Below are positions 25,972-34,630 of a stretch of 64,000 bases of DNA, in pieces; position 1 is the stretch's first letter; every line of letters begins with the position of its first letter. Origin of the DNA: Streptomyces sp. NRRL F-5122. Its GTDB lineage: Bacteria > Actinomycetota > Actinomycetes > Streptomycetales > Streptomycetaceae. The DNA is taken from NCBI RefSeq assembly GCF_001507435.1, contig NZ_LMWH01000228.1, positions 62,001 through 126,000 of the forward strand. The letters run 5' to 3'. A program made the position numbers and the translations under genes. The notes below the pieces were generated by a model that saw only the letters and a list, made by a program, of their open reading frames with translations, had not been told where the DNA came from and did no database searches.

Positions 25972-27456
25972 ATGCGCACATCGGGGCCGCTCACAGCGGT
26001 GTGCCTGAGCACATTCATGTTGCTGTTGGACGCGACGATCGTGGTCGTCGCACTGCCGGACATGGCGCGGTCGTTGCACGCCTCCCTGAACGATCTGCAG
26101 TGGGTCGTCGACGGGTACGCGCTCGCACTCGCGGCACTGCTGCTCGGGATCGGGGCCGCGGCCGACATCCTCGGACGGCGCAGGGTGCACATCGCGGGTG
26201 TGGCTCTGTTCGCCGCGGCATCGCTGATGTGCGGGCTCGCCTCCGGGCCGGGCACGCTGGTCGCGGCCCGGGCGCTGCAGGGGGTGGGCGGGGCAGCGAT
26301 GTACGCGACGACACTTCCGCTGCTCGGTTCGGTCTACCGCGGACGGCAGCGGTCCGCCGCGCTCGGCATCTGGGGCGCCGTCAGCGGCTCGGCCGCGGCG
26401 GTGGGACCGGTCCTCGGTGGCGCACTCACCGAGGGACCCGGATGGCGGTGGATCTTCTTCGTGAACCTGCCGGTCAGCGTGGCCGCGGTGGTGCTCATGC
26501 TGCGGGCGGTACCGGAGTCGCGGGGCCCGCGCGGCATGCGGATCGACTGGGCGGGCACGCTCGCCTTCGCGGGGTTCGCGGGCTGCACCACCTACGGCGT
26601 GGTGCGCGCGGGCGTGGACGGATGGTCCTCCGCCACGACGCTCGGTTCGTTCGGGCTCGCGACGCTGGCCCTGGCGCTGTTCGTGATGGTGGAGTGCCGG
26701 GTGGCCCATCCCCTGCTCGATCTGACGCTGCTGCGCAAGCCCGCGTTCGTGGGCGTGATGACGGGCGCGCTGGCCTTCAGCGGCGTGGCGTTCGGGATGA
26801 CTCCGTACTTCTCCATCTGGACGCAGACGCTGCTCGGCATGAGCCCGGTGCACGGGGGGATGACACTGCTGCCACTGACGTTCGCGTCCATGACGGTCGC
26901 CATCCTGGTCGGCCGGCTGCTGCACGGGGTGCAGGCCCGGCTGACCATCGGCGCCGGCATCCTCCTGATCGGTGCGGGCACCCTCTGCGAGGCCGTGCTG
27001 GACGCCAGCAGCACCTGGACCACTCTGGTGCCCGGGCTCGTCCTGGTGGGCGTCGGCACCGGCCTCGTGTCGCCCACGGTGGCCGGAGCGGCGCTCGCCT
27101 CCGTGCCACCCGAGCGCGCGGGCATGGCGGGCGGAGCGGTGAATACGTTCCGTCAGTTGGGGTATGCCCTCGGCGTCGCGGCCTGCGGCACCGTACTGAC
27201 GTCCCATATGCAGACCACGATGTCGCACGACTCGGCGCACGCTCTTGCGGGCGGCGGGGCCGCGGCCCTGCGGGGTGTCTTCCCCGAGCACACGCTGCGC
27301 TCCACGTTCGCCTCGGGGCTCAACGCGGCTCTGGTGGGGGCGGGTCTGACGGGGATTGTGGCAGGTGCCCTGGTGCTGATCCTGTTGCGGCAGCCGCGAG
27401 CCGCGGTCGTGCAACCGGCGCCCGAGGTGCTGGAGAAGACGGCGGCGCCGAGCTGA
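25972..27456 (+). CDS. MFS transporter, EmrB/QacA (DHA2) family
   Basis: A 494-residue fourteen-helix exporter. Motif A variants and the DHA2 pattern are seen: LLLDATIVVVALPDMARSL in helix 1, LNDLQWVVDGYALALAALLL, LGRRRVHIAGVALFAAASLM, ARALQGVGGAAMYATTLPLL, and motif C GAVSGSAAAVGPVLGGALTE. It most likely exports a drug or metabolite by proton antiport. GAGGGAG precedes ATG 25972. It is paired with a divergent Lrp-type regulator. Confidence 0.92.
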   Translation: MRTSGPLTAVCLSTFMLLLDATIVVVALPDMARSLHASLNDLQWVVDGYALALAALLLGIGAAADILGRRRVHIAGVALFAAASLMCGLASGPGTLVAARALQGVGGAAMYATTLPLLGSVYRGRQRSAALGIWGAVSGSAAAVGPVLGGALTEGPGWRWIFFVNLPVSVAAVVLMLRAVPESRGPRGMRIDWAGTLAFAGFAGCTTYGVVRAGVDGWSSATTLGSFGLATLALALFVMVECRVAHPLLDLTLLRKPAFVGVMTGALAFSGVAFGMTPYFSIWTQTLLGMSPVHGGMTLLPLTFASMTVAILVGRLLHGVQARLTIGAGILLIGAGTLCEAVLDASSTWTTLVPGLVLVGVGTGLVSPTVAGAALASVPPERAGMAGGAVNTFRQLGYALGVAACGTVLTSHMQTTMSHDSAHALAGGGAAALRGVFPEHTLRSTFASGLNAALVGAGLTGIVAGALVLILLRQPRAAVVQPAPEVLEKTAAPS

Positions 27457-27568
27457 ACGGCGCGGGCGGTGGTCTCGACAACCGGCCACCGCCCGGTGAT
27501 ACTCGCGAGTAGGGTGCAGGGAGCAGTAAATGCGTCGCACAGATTCCGTGGAGATTAAGGGTCAACAA

Positions 27569-27584
27569 CCTACGGCGCCGTAGG
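27569..27584. promoter_or_regulatory. Perfect 16-bp palindrome upstream of the acyl-CoA synthetase gene
   Basis: CCTACGGCGCCGTAGG is self-complementary over all 16 bases and lies about 150 bases before the TTG start of the synthetase gene. No regulator gene is next to it, so it probably binds a distant regulator, perhaps a TetR-type fatty-acid regulator. The binder is inference. Confidence 0.5.
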
Positions 27585-27734
27585 GAAATGCGCCCGACGC
27601 CACCCCATGTGCGGTCATTTTCCTTGGCTGACCTGTGCGTTTGCGGCGAATGCCCCGGAAAACACCCCCCTCCCGCCCGGCCGTGCGTTGGGGTAGCTTT
27701 CACGGCGCTGTGCGGAGCGCCACAAGGAGTGGGA

Positions 27735-29561
27735 TTGCGCGAGTTCACCAACCCTCCGTTGGCATCGGCGCCGCCGGTGGGCGGTCTGGCCGATGTCATC
27801 TTCGAGTATGCCCAGGAAGATCCGCTCCGTGTCGCCCTCGGCCGCAAGGACGGGGAAGGCCGGTGGCGTGATGTGACCGCCGCGGAGTTCCGCGACGAGG
27901 TCCTCGCGCTCGCCAAGGGGCTGCTGGCGCACGGGGTCCGGTTCGGCGACCGCGTCGCCATCATGTGCCGTACGCGCTACGAGTGGACGCTCTTCGACTT
28001 CGCCCTCTGGACGATCGGCGCCCAGGTGGTGCCCATCTACCCCACCTCGTCGGCCGAGCAGGTCTTCTGGATGCTGTACGACGCTCAGGTGTCGGCCGCC
28101 ATGGTGGAGCACGAGGACCACGCGATGACGATCGCCACGGTCATCGACAGGCTGCCCCAGCTGCACCGGCTGTGGCAGCTCGACGTGGGTGCGGTGCAGG
28201 AGCTGTACGACGCGGGCGCGCACATCGAGGACGAGGTGGTGCACCGGCACCGGCAGGCGGTCACCCCCGACTCGACGGCGACGGTCATCTACACCTCCGG
28301 CACCACCGGCCGCCCGAAGGGCTGTGTCATCTCGCACGGCAACTTCATGTTCGAAGGCGACACGGTCATCGAACGCTGGGAGCCGGTCTTCCACTCCAAG
28401 AGGGGCGACGAGGCCTCCACACTGCTGTTCCTGCCGCTGGCCCACGTCTTCGGGCGGATGGTCGAGGTCGCGTGCATCCGCGGCCGGGTCAAGATCGGCC
28501 ATCAGCCCCAACTGAACGCGGCCGCGCTGCTGCCCGACCTGGCCGCGTTCAAGCCCACGTTCTTCCTCGCCGTGCCCTACATCTTCGAGAAGGTCTTCAA
28601 CGCGGCCCGCCGCAAGGCCGAGAAGGAGGGCCGCTCCGGCCCCTTCGAGAAGGCGGTCGAGGTCGCCGTCAAGTACGCGGACGCCATGGAGTCCAAGGCG
28701 TGGGGCATAGGCCCAGGCCCGTCGGCGAGCCTGCGGATGCAACACGGCTTCTTCGACAAGGTCGTCTACGCCAAGATCCGCGCGGCGATGGGCGGCCGGG
28801 TGCGGCACGCGATGTCGGGCGGCTCGGGCATGGACCGCAGACTCGGGCTGTTCTTCGCCGGCGCCGGTGTGCACATATACGAGGGGTACGGGCTGACGGA
28901 GTCGACCGCGGCGGCGACCGCGAACCCGCCCGAGCGCACCCGGTACGGCACGGTGGGCCAGGCCATCCCGGGTACGACCGTGCACATCGCGGACGACGGC
29001 GAGGTCTGGCTGCACGGCGGCCATGTCTTCCAGGGCTACCTCAACAACCCCAAGGCCACCGACGAGTCCCTGCACGACGGCTGGCTGGCGACGGGTGACC
29101 TGGGTTCCCTCGACGAGGACGGCTTCCTCACCATCACGGGGCGCAAGAAGGAGATCCTCGTGACCTCCGGCGGCAAGAGCGTCTCGCCCGGGGTGCTCGA
29201 GGAGCGTGTACGGGACCATCCGCTGGTCGCGCAGTGCATCGTCGTCGGCAACGACCGGCCCTACGTCGCGGCCCTCGTCACGCTCGACTCGGAGGCCGTG
29301 GAGCACTGGTTGCAGATGCGCGGCAAGCCGAACATGCCCCCGGCCGATCTGGTTCGCGATCCGGATCTGGAGACCGAGGTGCGACGCGCGGTGGTCGCGG
29401 CGAACACCCTGGTCTCGCAGGCGGAGTCGATCCGCACGTTCCGTATCCTCGCGCACCAGTTCACCGAGGAGCACGGACTGCTCACACCGTCGCTGAAGCT
29501 CAAGCGCAAGGCGATCGAGACCGCGTACTCGACCGAGGTGGAGGCGCTCTACCGGGCCTGA
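27735..29561 (+). CDS. AMP-dependent long-chain fatty acyl-CoA synthetase
   Basis: A 608-residue adenylate-forming ligase. It has the P-loop YTSGTTGRPKGCVISHGN, FLPLAHVFGRMVE, the A5 motif YEGYGLTESTAAATANP, the A7/A8 motifs WLATGDLGSLDEDGFLTITG and RKKEILVTSGGKSVSP, and the C-terminal Lys in SLKLKRKAIE. It converts a long-chain fatty acid, ATP and CoA to acyl-CoA. The TTG at 27735 has AAGGAG five to six bases upstream and gives the family-typical N-terminus LREFTNPP. It is a single gene with a palindromic site upstream. Confidence 0.93.
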   Translation: MREFTNPPLASAPPVGGLADVIFEYAQEDPLRVALGRKDGEGRWRDVTAAEFRDEVLALAKGLLAHGVRFGDRVAIMCRTRYEWTLFDFALWTIGAQVVPIYPTSSAEQVFWMLYDAQVSAAMVEHEDHAMTIATVIDRLPQLHRLWQLDVGAVQELYDAGAHIEDEVVHRHRQAVTPDSTATVIYTSGTTGRPKGCVISHGNFMFEGDTVIERWEPVFHSKRGDEASTLLFLPLAHVFGRMVEVACIRGRVKIGHQPQLNAAALLPDLAAFKPTFFLAVPYIFEKVFNAARRKAEKEGRSGPFEKAVEVAVKYADAMESKAWGIGPGPSASLRMQHGFFDKVVYAKIRAAMGGRVRHAMSGGSGMDRRLGLFFAGAGVHIYEGYGLTESTAAATANPPERTRYGTVGQAIPGTTVHIADDGEVWLHGGHVFQGYLNNPKATDESLHDGWLATGDLGSLDEDGFLTITGRKKEILVTSGGKSVSPGVLEERVRDHPLVAQCIVVGNDRPYVAALVTLDSEAVEHWLQMRGKPNMPPADLVRDPDLETEVRRAVVAANTLVSQAESIRTFRILAHQFTEEHGLLTPSLKLKRKAIETAYSTEVEALYRA

Positions 29562-30105
29562 ACCGGTCGCCGACCGCGGGTCGCCCGGCGCCGAGGGCCG
29601 GTTGCCGCGCCGAGGGTCTCGCCGGGACCGTACGAGGCGACGCCGCCGCTCCACCCGGGGCACCTGAGTCACCATGACCGGGCGTCACATCGCGCTGCCC
29701 CCTCGAACGGGAGGAAGTCCCTGCACCGGGCGCGCCCGGCCGCGAGACGGGCGACCCGGCCGTGCAACTCACGTGTTGGTCGTCGTGAACGGGGGCCGCG
29801 ATCGGGGTGCGATCACCAGGGCGCTTACCTGCTTTCCGCGGTGGGGGTGGGAGGTCCGGGGAACGGCCCGGGCAGCCGGTGTGTTCACATGTATGCACCG
29901 GGTTCATCAACGCGTTCGGTCACGCGATACAGGGTCTCGGGACGGCGGGCCCCGGTCAATGATCCGCCGACGGAGTCGGAGCCATTTCCGGCCAATCCAC
30001 GGCCGTCACCGATGTTCCCCGAGGACACGCCCGGCCAGGAATGCAGGTCCGGTCGTGATCGTCGACCATGGGAATACCACCCCACGACTGAAGGATCGAG
30101 AGCTC
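29562..30105. other. Intergenic region, no gene recognised
   Basis: The aldo/keto reductase frame remains open through most of this stretch, but the translation is arginine/proline-rich low-complexity sequence with no family match. No convincing ribosome site, repeat or RNA gene was seen. Confidence 0.5.
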
Positions 30106-30942
30106 GTGAGCAGCAAGGTCCCTCCGATCATCCTGAACAACGGCGTCGCGATGCCCCAGCTGGGCTTCGGCGTCTGGCAGGTGCCGGACGACGAGGCGCA
30201 GAGCGCCGTCGCCACCGCCCTGGAGGCCGGGTACCGCAGCATCGACACGGCGGCGATCTACGGCAACGAGGAAGGCGTCGGCAGGGCGGTCGCCGCCTCG
30301 GGCATCCCGCGCAAGGACCTCTTCGTCACCACCAAGCTCTGGAACGCCGACCACGGGTACGACCCCGCGATGCGCGCGCTCGACGTGTCGCTGGAGAAGC
30401 TCGGCCTGGAGTATGTGGACCTCTACCTGATCCACTGGCCGTTGCCGTCCCGGGGCAGGTTCGTCGAGACGTACCAGGCCATGGAGAAGCTCAACGCCGA
30501 CGGCCGCGCCAAGGCGATCGGCGTCTCCAACTTCCTTCCGGAGCACCTTCGCACGCTGATCGCCCACGCCTCGCTCATCCCGGCGGTCAACCAGATCGAA
30601 CTGCATCCGCACATGCAGCAGCACGCGGCGCGCGAGTACCACGCACAGGAGGGCATCACCACCGAAGCGTGGTCCCCGCTCGGCCAGGGCAGAGGCCTCC
30701 TCGAGGTCCCGGCGATCATCGCCATCGCCCAGAAGCACAACCGCACCCCCGCCCAGATCGTGCTGCGCTGGCACATCCAGCTGGGCAACGTCGTGATCCC
30801 GAAGTCCGTGACGCCGGACCGGATCAGGGAGAACATCGAGGTCTTCGACTTCTCGCTGGACACCGAGGACATGGCGGCGATCAGCGCGCTCAACGAGGAC
30901 CGCCGCCTCGGCCCCGACCCCGCGACCTTCGACGTGGGCTGA
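30106..30942 (+). CDS. Aldo/keto reductase
   Basis: A 278-residue NADPH-dependent aldo/keto reductase with the complete tetrad: Asp and Tyr in IDTAAIYGNEEGVG, Lys in VTTKLWNADH and His in LIHWPLPSRG. The family signatures GFGVWQVPD, GVSNFLPEHL and the NADPH-binding VIPKSVTPDRIREN are present. It is similar to 2,5-diketo-D-gluconate reductase-type enzymes; the substrate is not readable. GTG 30106 lies 10 bases after AAGGA and fits the family N-terminus (VPPIILNNGVAMPQLG). It stands alone. Confidence 0.92.
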   Translation: MSSKVPPIILNNGVAMPQLGFGVWQVPDDEAQSAVATALEAGYRSIDTAAIYGNEEGVGRAVAASGIPRKDLFVTTKLWNADHGYDPAMRALDVSLEKLGLEYVDLYLIHWPLPSRGRFVETYQAMEKLNADGRAKAIGVSNFLPEHLRTLIAHASLIPAVNQIELHPHMQQHAAREYHAQEGITTEAWSPLGQGRGLLEVPAIIAIAQKHNRTPAQIVLRWHIQLGNVVIPKSVTPDRIRENIEVFDFSLDTEDMAAISALNEDRRLGPDPATFDVG

Positions 30943-31116
30943 CGCCGCCGCGCACCCGTTCGTGGAGCCGCCGGGGCCCGGCACCGATCTGTCCCGGCCG
31001 GCCCGCGGGTGGCCTCCACACCGGTCCGGCCGAGGCGGAACCCGAGAATCCGGTGGTCAGCGGACTGCGCGCCGACGGTGATCCGGCCCTTCGTGCGCAG
31101 GACCGACCGTCGCCGA

Positions 31117-31140
31117 AATCCCCTTTGCCTCAAGGGGGTT
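31117..31140 (+). terminator. Hairpin between the aldo/keto reductase and chitosanase genes
   Basis: AATCCCCTT pairs with AAGGGGGTT (one G-T pair) around a six-base loop, about 175 bases past the reductase stop. It may end that transcript. A TTGACG hexamer that could be the chitosanase -35 overlaps its right arm. Confidence 0.4.
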
Positions 31141-31180
31141 GACGCGGTCATGTAAGTCGGTCCACCTTGTACGGCACCCG

Positions 31181-31199
31181 GTAAGGAAACTTTCCTAAC
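31181..31199. promoter_or_regulatory. CsnR-like operator of the chitosanase gene
   Basis: GTAAGGAAACTTTCCTAAC is a near-perfect palindrome (arms of nine with one mismatch) ending 17 bases before the start codon. The core AGGAAA-n-TTTCCT matches the site recalled for the ROK-family repressor CsnR upstream of Streptomyces chitosanase genes. No csnR is in the window next to it. Confidence 0.65.
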
Positions 31200-31215
31200 A
31201 GAAGGGTCCCCCACA

Positions 31216-31911
31216 GTGCGCACTCGAACACTGACCCTCGCCGCGGCCTCCGGCGCCGCACTTCTCGCCACCGCGGTGCTCCCCACGAACGCATCGGGAG
31301 CGGCCGCCCCCAAGTCCCCCCAGGAAGGCACCGTCAGCGCGTCCGCCCTGCTCGCCAAGGTGACGTCCTGTTCGCAGATATCGAACGGCAAGTACAAGAC
31401 CGACGACGAGACCTCGGCCACCATCCCCGTGTGCGGCAAGAACGGCGCGGTGTTCTGGAAGGCCGACATGGACATCGACTGCGACGGCCAGGTCACGGCC
31501 AACTGCAACGGCGACACCGACCCCTGGTTCCAGGACGACACCGCCTTCCACCAGTCCGACGGCAGGCCCCTGCGCGCCGACTCGCTGCCGTACGTCGTCG
31601 TGCCGAGCTCCAGCAGCATCTGGAAGTACTCCAGCGCCGGCATCAAGGGCGGCGGCGTGGTGGCCGTCATCTACAACAACAAGGTCGAGTACGCGGTCGT
31701 CGGTGACACCGGCCCCACGCAGATCATCGGCGAGGCCTCGTACGCCACCGCGAACGCTCTCGGTATCGACCCGGACCCGGAGACCGGCGGTGCGGACTCG
31801 GGCGTGACGTACATCCTGTTCAAGAACTCGCAGGTGTCGCCGATCGAGAGTCACAGCGCGGCCGTCTCCCTCGGCCAGTCGCTGGCCCAGCAGTTCATCC
31901 AGAACAACTGA
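31216..31911 (+). CDS. Secreted glycoside hydrolase family 75 chitosanase
   Basis: A 231-residue secreted enzyme. A signal peptide (MRTRTLTLAAASGAALLATA, cleavage near NASGAAA) precedes a GH75 domain with the acidic signature FWKADMDIDCDGQ, the DPWFQDDTAFHQ segment, and VVGDTGPTQIIGEASYA carrying the second catalytic acid. GH75 enzymes cleave chitosan with inversion. GTG 31216 is followed directly by the signal peptide. A CsnR-like palindrome overlaps the promoter region, suggesting induction by chitosan fragments. Its end overlaps an SDR remnant on the other strand by 17 bases. Confidence 0.92.
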   Translation: MRTRTLTLAAASGAALLATAVLPTNASGAAAPKSPQEGTVSASALLAKVTSCSQISNGKYKTDDETSATIPVCGKNGAVFWKADMDIDCDGQVTANCNGDTDPWFQDDTAFHQSDGRPLRADSLPYVVVPSSSSIWKYSSAGIKGGGVVAVIYNNKVEYAVVGDTGPTQIIGEASYATANALGIDPDPETGGADSGVTYILFKNSQVSPIESHSAAVSLGQSLAQQFIQNN

Positions 31912-32251
31912 AACAAGGCCCGGCCCGCCCGGCGTCGCGGTCCTCCGCGGTACCGGGCGGCCGGCGCCCCTCACTCGGCAGCCCGATCGGACGTACGACC
32001 ACGGCGTCGGCGTCGACACCCTCGGGCCGCCGTATCGCCCGGACGATCGAGCCGGCGATACGGTCGGCGGCGCTCCCCGCGACCGTCACCAGGCCATCGG
32101 GACGACCGAGTTGGACGGTGAAGCCGCGCAACCGCTCCTCACCGCACCAGGTGACGGCCACCCGGTGCCCGGCGTCGAGAAGCCGCCGGGCACCGGCGGC
32201 GCCGACCCCGCCGCCACCGCGCTCGACGAGTGCGACCGGGGAGCCGGTCAT
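31895..32251 (-). pseudogene. Truncated SDR, probably an internally deleted remnant
   Basis: The minus strand opens with MTGSPVALVERGGGGVGAAG and ARRLLDAGHRVAVTW, an SDR cofactor fold (the usual TGGGxGIG changed to ERGGGGVG). It then jumps to ADRIAGSIVRAIRRPEGVDA and DAVVVRPIG, which resembles the C-terminal end of another SDR. The 100 or more residues normally between them, including the Ser-Tyr-Lys active site, are absent. The tail after PIGLPSE looks like read-through and overlaps the chitosanase stop. An unusual small expressed protein cannot be excluded. Confidence 0.45.
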
Positions 32252-32326
32252 GATTGCCCCCGTATTTCGGTGAAGCCGGGGGAATTTCACCACCTCGAGC
32301 GCTCTCCGAGCCAGGGGCGACCGGTC

Positions 32327-33202
32327 TCAGGCGGTCCGTACGGCCGTGTACACCGTGTGCACCTTCAGCACGAACACATCGCTCCTGTGGTGCACGCTCG
32401 CCTCGTCCTGCGGGTCGAGCAGCCGGTCCAGCGTGGCACGGTCCTCGCGGTCGAGATCCTCCTCCAGTGCCTCGCGGAGCCGGCTCAGGGATGCGACGAC
32501 ATAGGCGCGCGCCCGGTCCGAGACCGGTGCGGGCAGGTCCAGCAGGAAGCTCCGGGTACCGGTGTGCTTCAGACCCGCGGCGGACAGCAGCGCCGGCCAG
32601 TCCTCGGCCTCGGTGACCGCGCCGGGCAGCGATGCCCGCATCCGCGCGAACCACTCGGCCTCCACCGCGTCGATCCGCGCCTGCAACCCCGGACGGCCGA
32701 AGCCGATGTCCCGCGGCAGGAACCGGGCGGGCAGCCCGCCTTCCAGCAGGGCGAGGGTGCCGCCGGGCGCCAGCCGCCCGGCGAACGCGGCCAGGGCGGC
32801 CCGCTGGTCGGCGAGGTGGTGCAGGCTGTTGCTCGCCCACAACAGGTCGGCCGGATAGGGCAGGTCGTCCAGGGCCTCGGGGAGTTCACCCGCGACCGTG
32901 CCGAAGCGATCGGCGAGTCCCAGCCGTTCCGCCCGGGCTCGCGCCCGCTCCAGCAGCGGCTCGGAGCCGTCCACCGCGACGATCCGCGCGCTCGGGAACG
33001 CCTCGGCGAACAAGCAGGAGACGACACCCGGCCCACTGCCCGAGTCGACGACCAGGCCCGGTCCCGGCACCTCCTGCGCGAGCCAGGCCATGGCACTCTC
33101 GTACAGCGGGGTGAACAGCTCGGCCTGCGCCTCGAGCAGGGGAGCCATCACGGCCCAGTCGATGTCGGTGTGGTCGTCGTGATCGTGGTGGTGGTGTGCC
33201 AT
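32327..33202 (-). CDS. SAM-dependent methyltransferase with a His/Asp-rich N-terminus
   Basis: A 291-residue class I methyltransferase. Motif I is LVVDSGSGPGVVSCLFAEAF, motif II VAVDGSEPLLERA, then LWASNSLHHLADQRAALAAF and LAPGGTLALLEGG. The substrate is unknown. The N-terminus is MAHHHHDHDDHTD, a natural cluster of His and Asp that could bind metal. GAGAGG lies nine bases before ATG 33202; ATG 33208 is an alternative but too close to it. It faces away from the PhyH gene, so the two may share a promoter region. Confidence 0.85.
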   Translation of the reverse strand: MAHHHHDHDDHTDIDWAVMAPLLEAQAELFTPLYESAMAWLAQEVPGPGLVVDSGSGPGVVSCLFAEAFPSARIVAVDGSEPLLERARARAERLGLADRFGTVAGELPEALDDLPYPADLLWASNSLHHLADQRAALAAFAGRLAPGGTLALLEGGLPARFLPRDIGFGRPGLQARIDAVEAEWFARMRASLPGAVTEAEDWPALLSAAGLKHTGTRSFLLDLPAPVSDRARAYVVASLSRLREALEEDLDREDRATLDRLLDPQDEASVHHRSDVFVLKVHTVYTAVRTA

Positions 33203-33399
33203 GGTCATGAGCCTCTCGTCCGGAGGTTCCCAGACTGGGCCCACGCACCGGGGCACGGCCAGTTCCGTTGCCGGTCCGGCAAACGCGCCTCCGGAAACGG
33301 CACGGTGTGCGGCGGGACCATCCGCACGGGCCTCGCCATGAACGGCATGCGCCCGGCCCCGGAAAAACGGGATGCGCCCGGTCCCGGCCGTCTCCCACG

Positions 33400-34203
33400 A
33401 TGTACCTCATGGACGACGAGTCGGTGGAACGCTTCCTGCGGGACGGGTTCGTGAAGATCGAGGGTGCCTTTCCCCCGCGCGTCGCCGAGGGATGCGCGCG
33501 GCTGCTGTGGAAGGAGACCGGGTACGACCCCGACGACCCCGGCACCTGGAAGGACCCGGTGCACTGGGTGTCCGCCATGGCGCAGGGCCCGTTTGCCGCC
33601 GCGGCCAACTCCCCCGCGCTGCACGAGGCCTTCGACCTGCTGTGCGGTGAGCACCGCTGGCAACCGCGGTACGCGCTCGGCAGCTTTCCGCTGCGTTTCC
33701 CGCACGAGGAGGAGCCGGACGACGCGGGCTGGCACATCGAGGGCAGCTATCTGCCGGAGGGCGCCACTCTCTGGCACACGAACCTGTGGTCGAAGGACCG
33801 TGCCCTGCTGATGCTCTTCCTGTTCTCCGAGGTCGGTGAGGAGGATGCCCCGACGCGTATCCGCGTGGGCTCGCATCTCGACGTACCGCCGGTCCTGGAG
33901 CCGTACGGCGAACGCGGCGCCTCCTTCCTGGAGCTCGGGCCGAAGGTCGACGCCGCCTCCGCGCACCGCCCGATCGACTACGCAACCGGGCGCCCCGGGG
34001 ACGTCTACCTCTGCCACCCGTTCCTCGTCCACGCCGCCCAGCCCCACCACGGCACGCGCCCCCGCTTCATGGCGCAGCCGCCGCTGTACGCGACGGTGCC
34101 GTGCGAGCTGGAGCGGCAGGACGGCGACTACTCGGCCGTGGAGTTCGCGATCCGTGAGGGTCTGGCCCACGGAGGCGGGCCCCGGCCCACCGACGTCGTC
34201 TGA
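33400..34203 (+). CDS. Phytanoyl-CoA dioxygenase (PhyH) family protein
   Basis: A 267-residue Fe(II)/2-oxoglutarate-type oxygenase. It opens with FLRDGFVKIEGAFPPRVAEG. The metal site is read as GWHIEGSYLPEG for the first His plus acid, the distal His in LVHAAQPHHGTRPRF, and the Arg that holds 2-oxoglutarate. The first metal motif is His-x-Glu rather than the usual His-x-Asp. It probably hydroxylates a small molecule; the substrate is unknown. ATG 33400 is chosen, with ATG 33409 also possible. Confidence 0.85.
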   Translation: MYLMDDESVERFLRDGFVKIEGAFPPRVAEGCARLLWKETGYDPDDPGTWKDPVHWVSAMAQGPFAAAANSPALHEAFDLLCGEHRWQPRYALGSFPLRFPHEEEPDDAGWHIEGSYLPEGATLWHTNLWSKDRALLMLFLFSEVGEEDAPTRIRVGSHLDVPPVLEPYGERGASFLELGPKVDAASAHRPIDYATGRPGDVYLCHPFLVHAAQPHHGTRPRFMAQPPLYATVPCELERQDGDYSAVEFAIREGLAHGGGPRPTDVV

Positions 34204-34630
34204 CGACCGAGGCGGACCGGGACGGCACCCTCCGCTCCGGGCGACGCGACGGGCTCGAGGCGGTGCGCGGTCCTCGGCCGTACCGCCGGAAGCCGTGTTA
34301 CCGTCCGGACCGGTGACGGCGGCATCGGTCATACGGTCCGGTTCCCGCTCGATCGACACGGCCGGATGACGCGGCGACGTACGGGACGGCCCGGCGGCAC
34401 ACCCACCACGTCGTGCCGCTGCCCGTCACCTCGTCGCACACCGGTCGGCTCAGCGGCACAGCGCGGATACGGCGGGTCGGCGGGCGCCGCGACCTGTCCC
34501 GGCGGACCGGGCGGACGTGCCGTACGCCGGGTCCGCGGCGCTCCGAGGACAGCTCACCGCCACGCCGTGCCGGCCGGTCCGTGACGCCCACACCCCGTGG
34601 TCATCGGCCAAGAAGCGATACAAAAGGGGT
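34204..34630. other. Intergenic region, no gene recognised
   Basis: Frames open here on both strands are short and compositionally biased. A small inverted repeat (GTCGT/ACGAC) spans the PhyH stop codon. Otherwise only the promoter of the following phosphatase gene is expected. Confidence 0.5.

Noticed and set aside
29674..30105. N-terminal extension of the aldo/keto reductase
   Set aside because: Low-complexity translation with no ribosome site; the family N-terminus begins at 30106.
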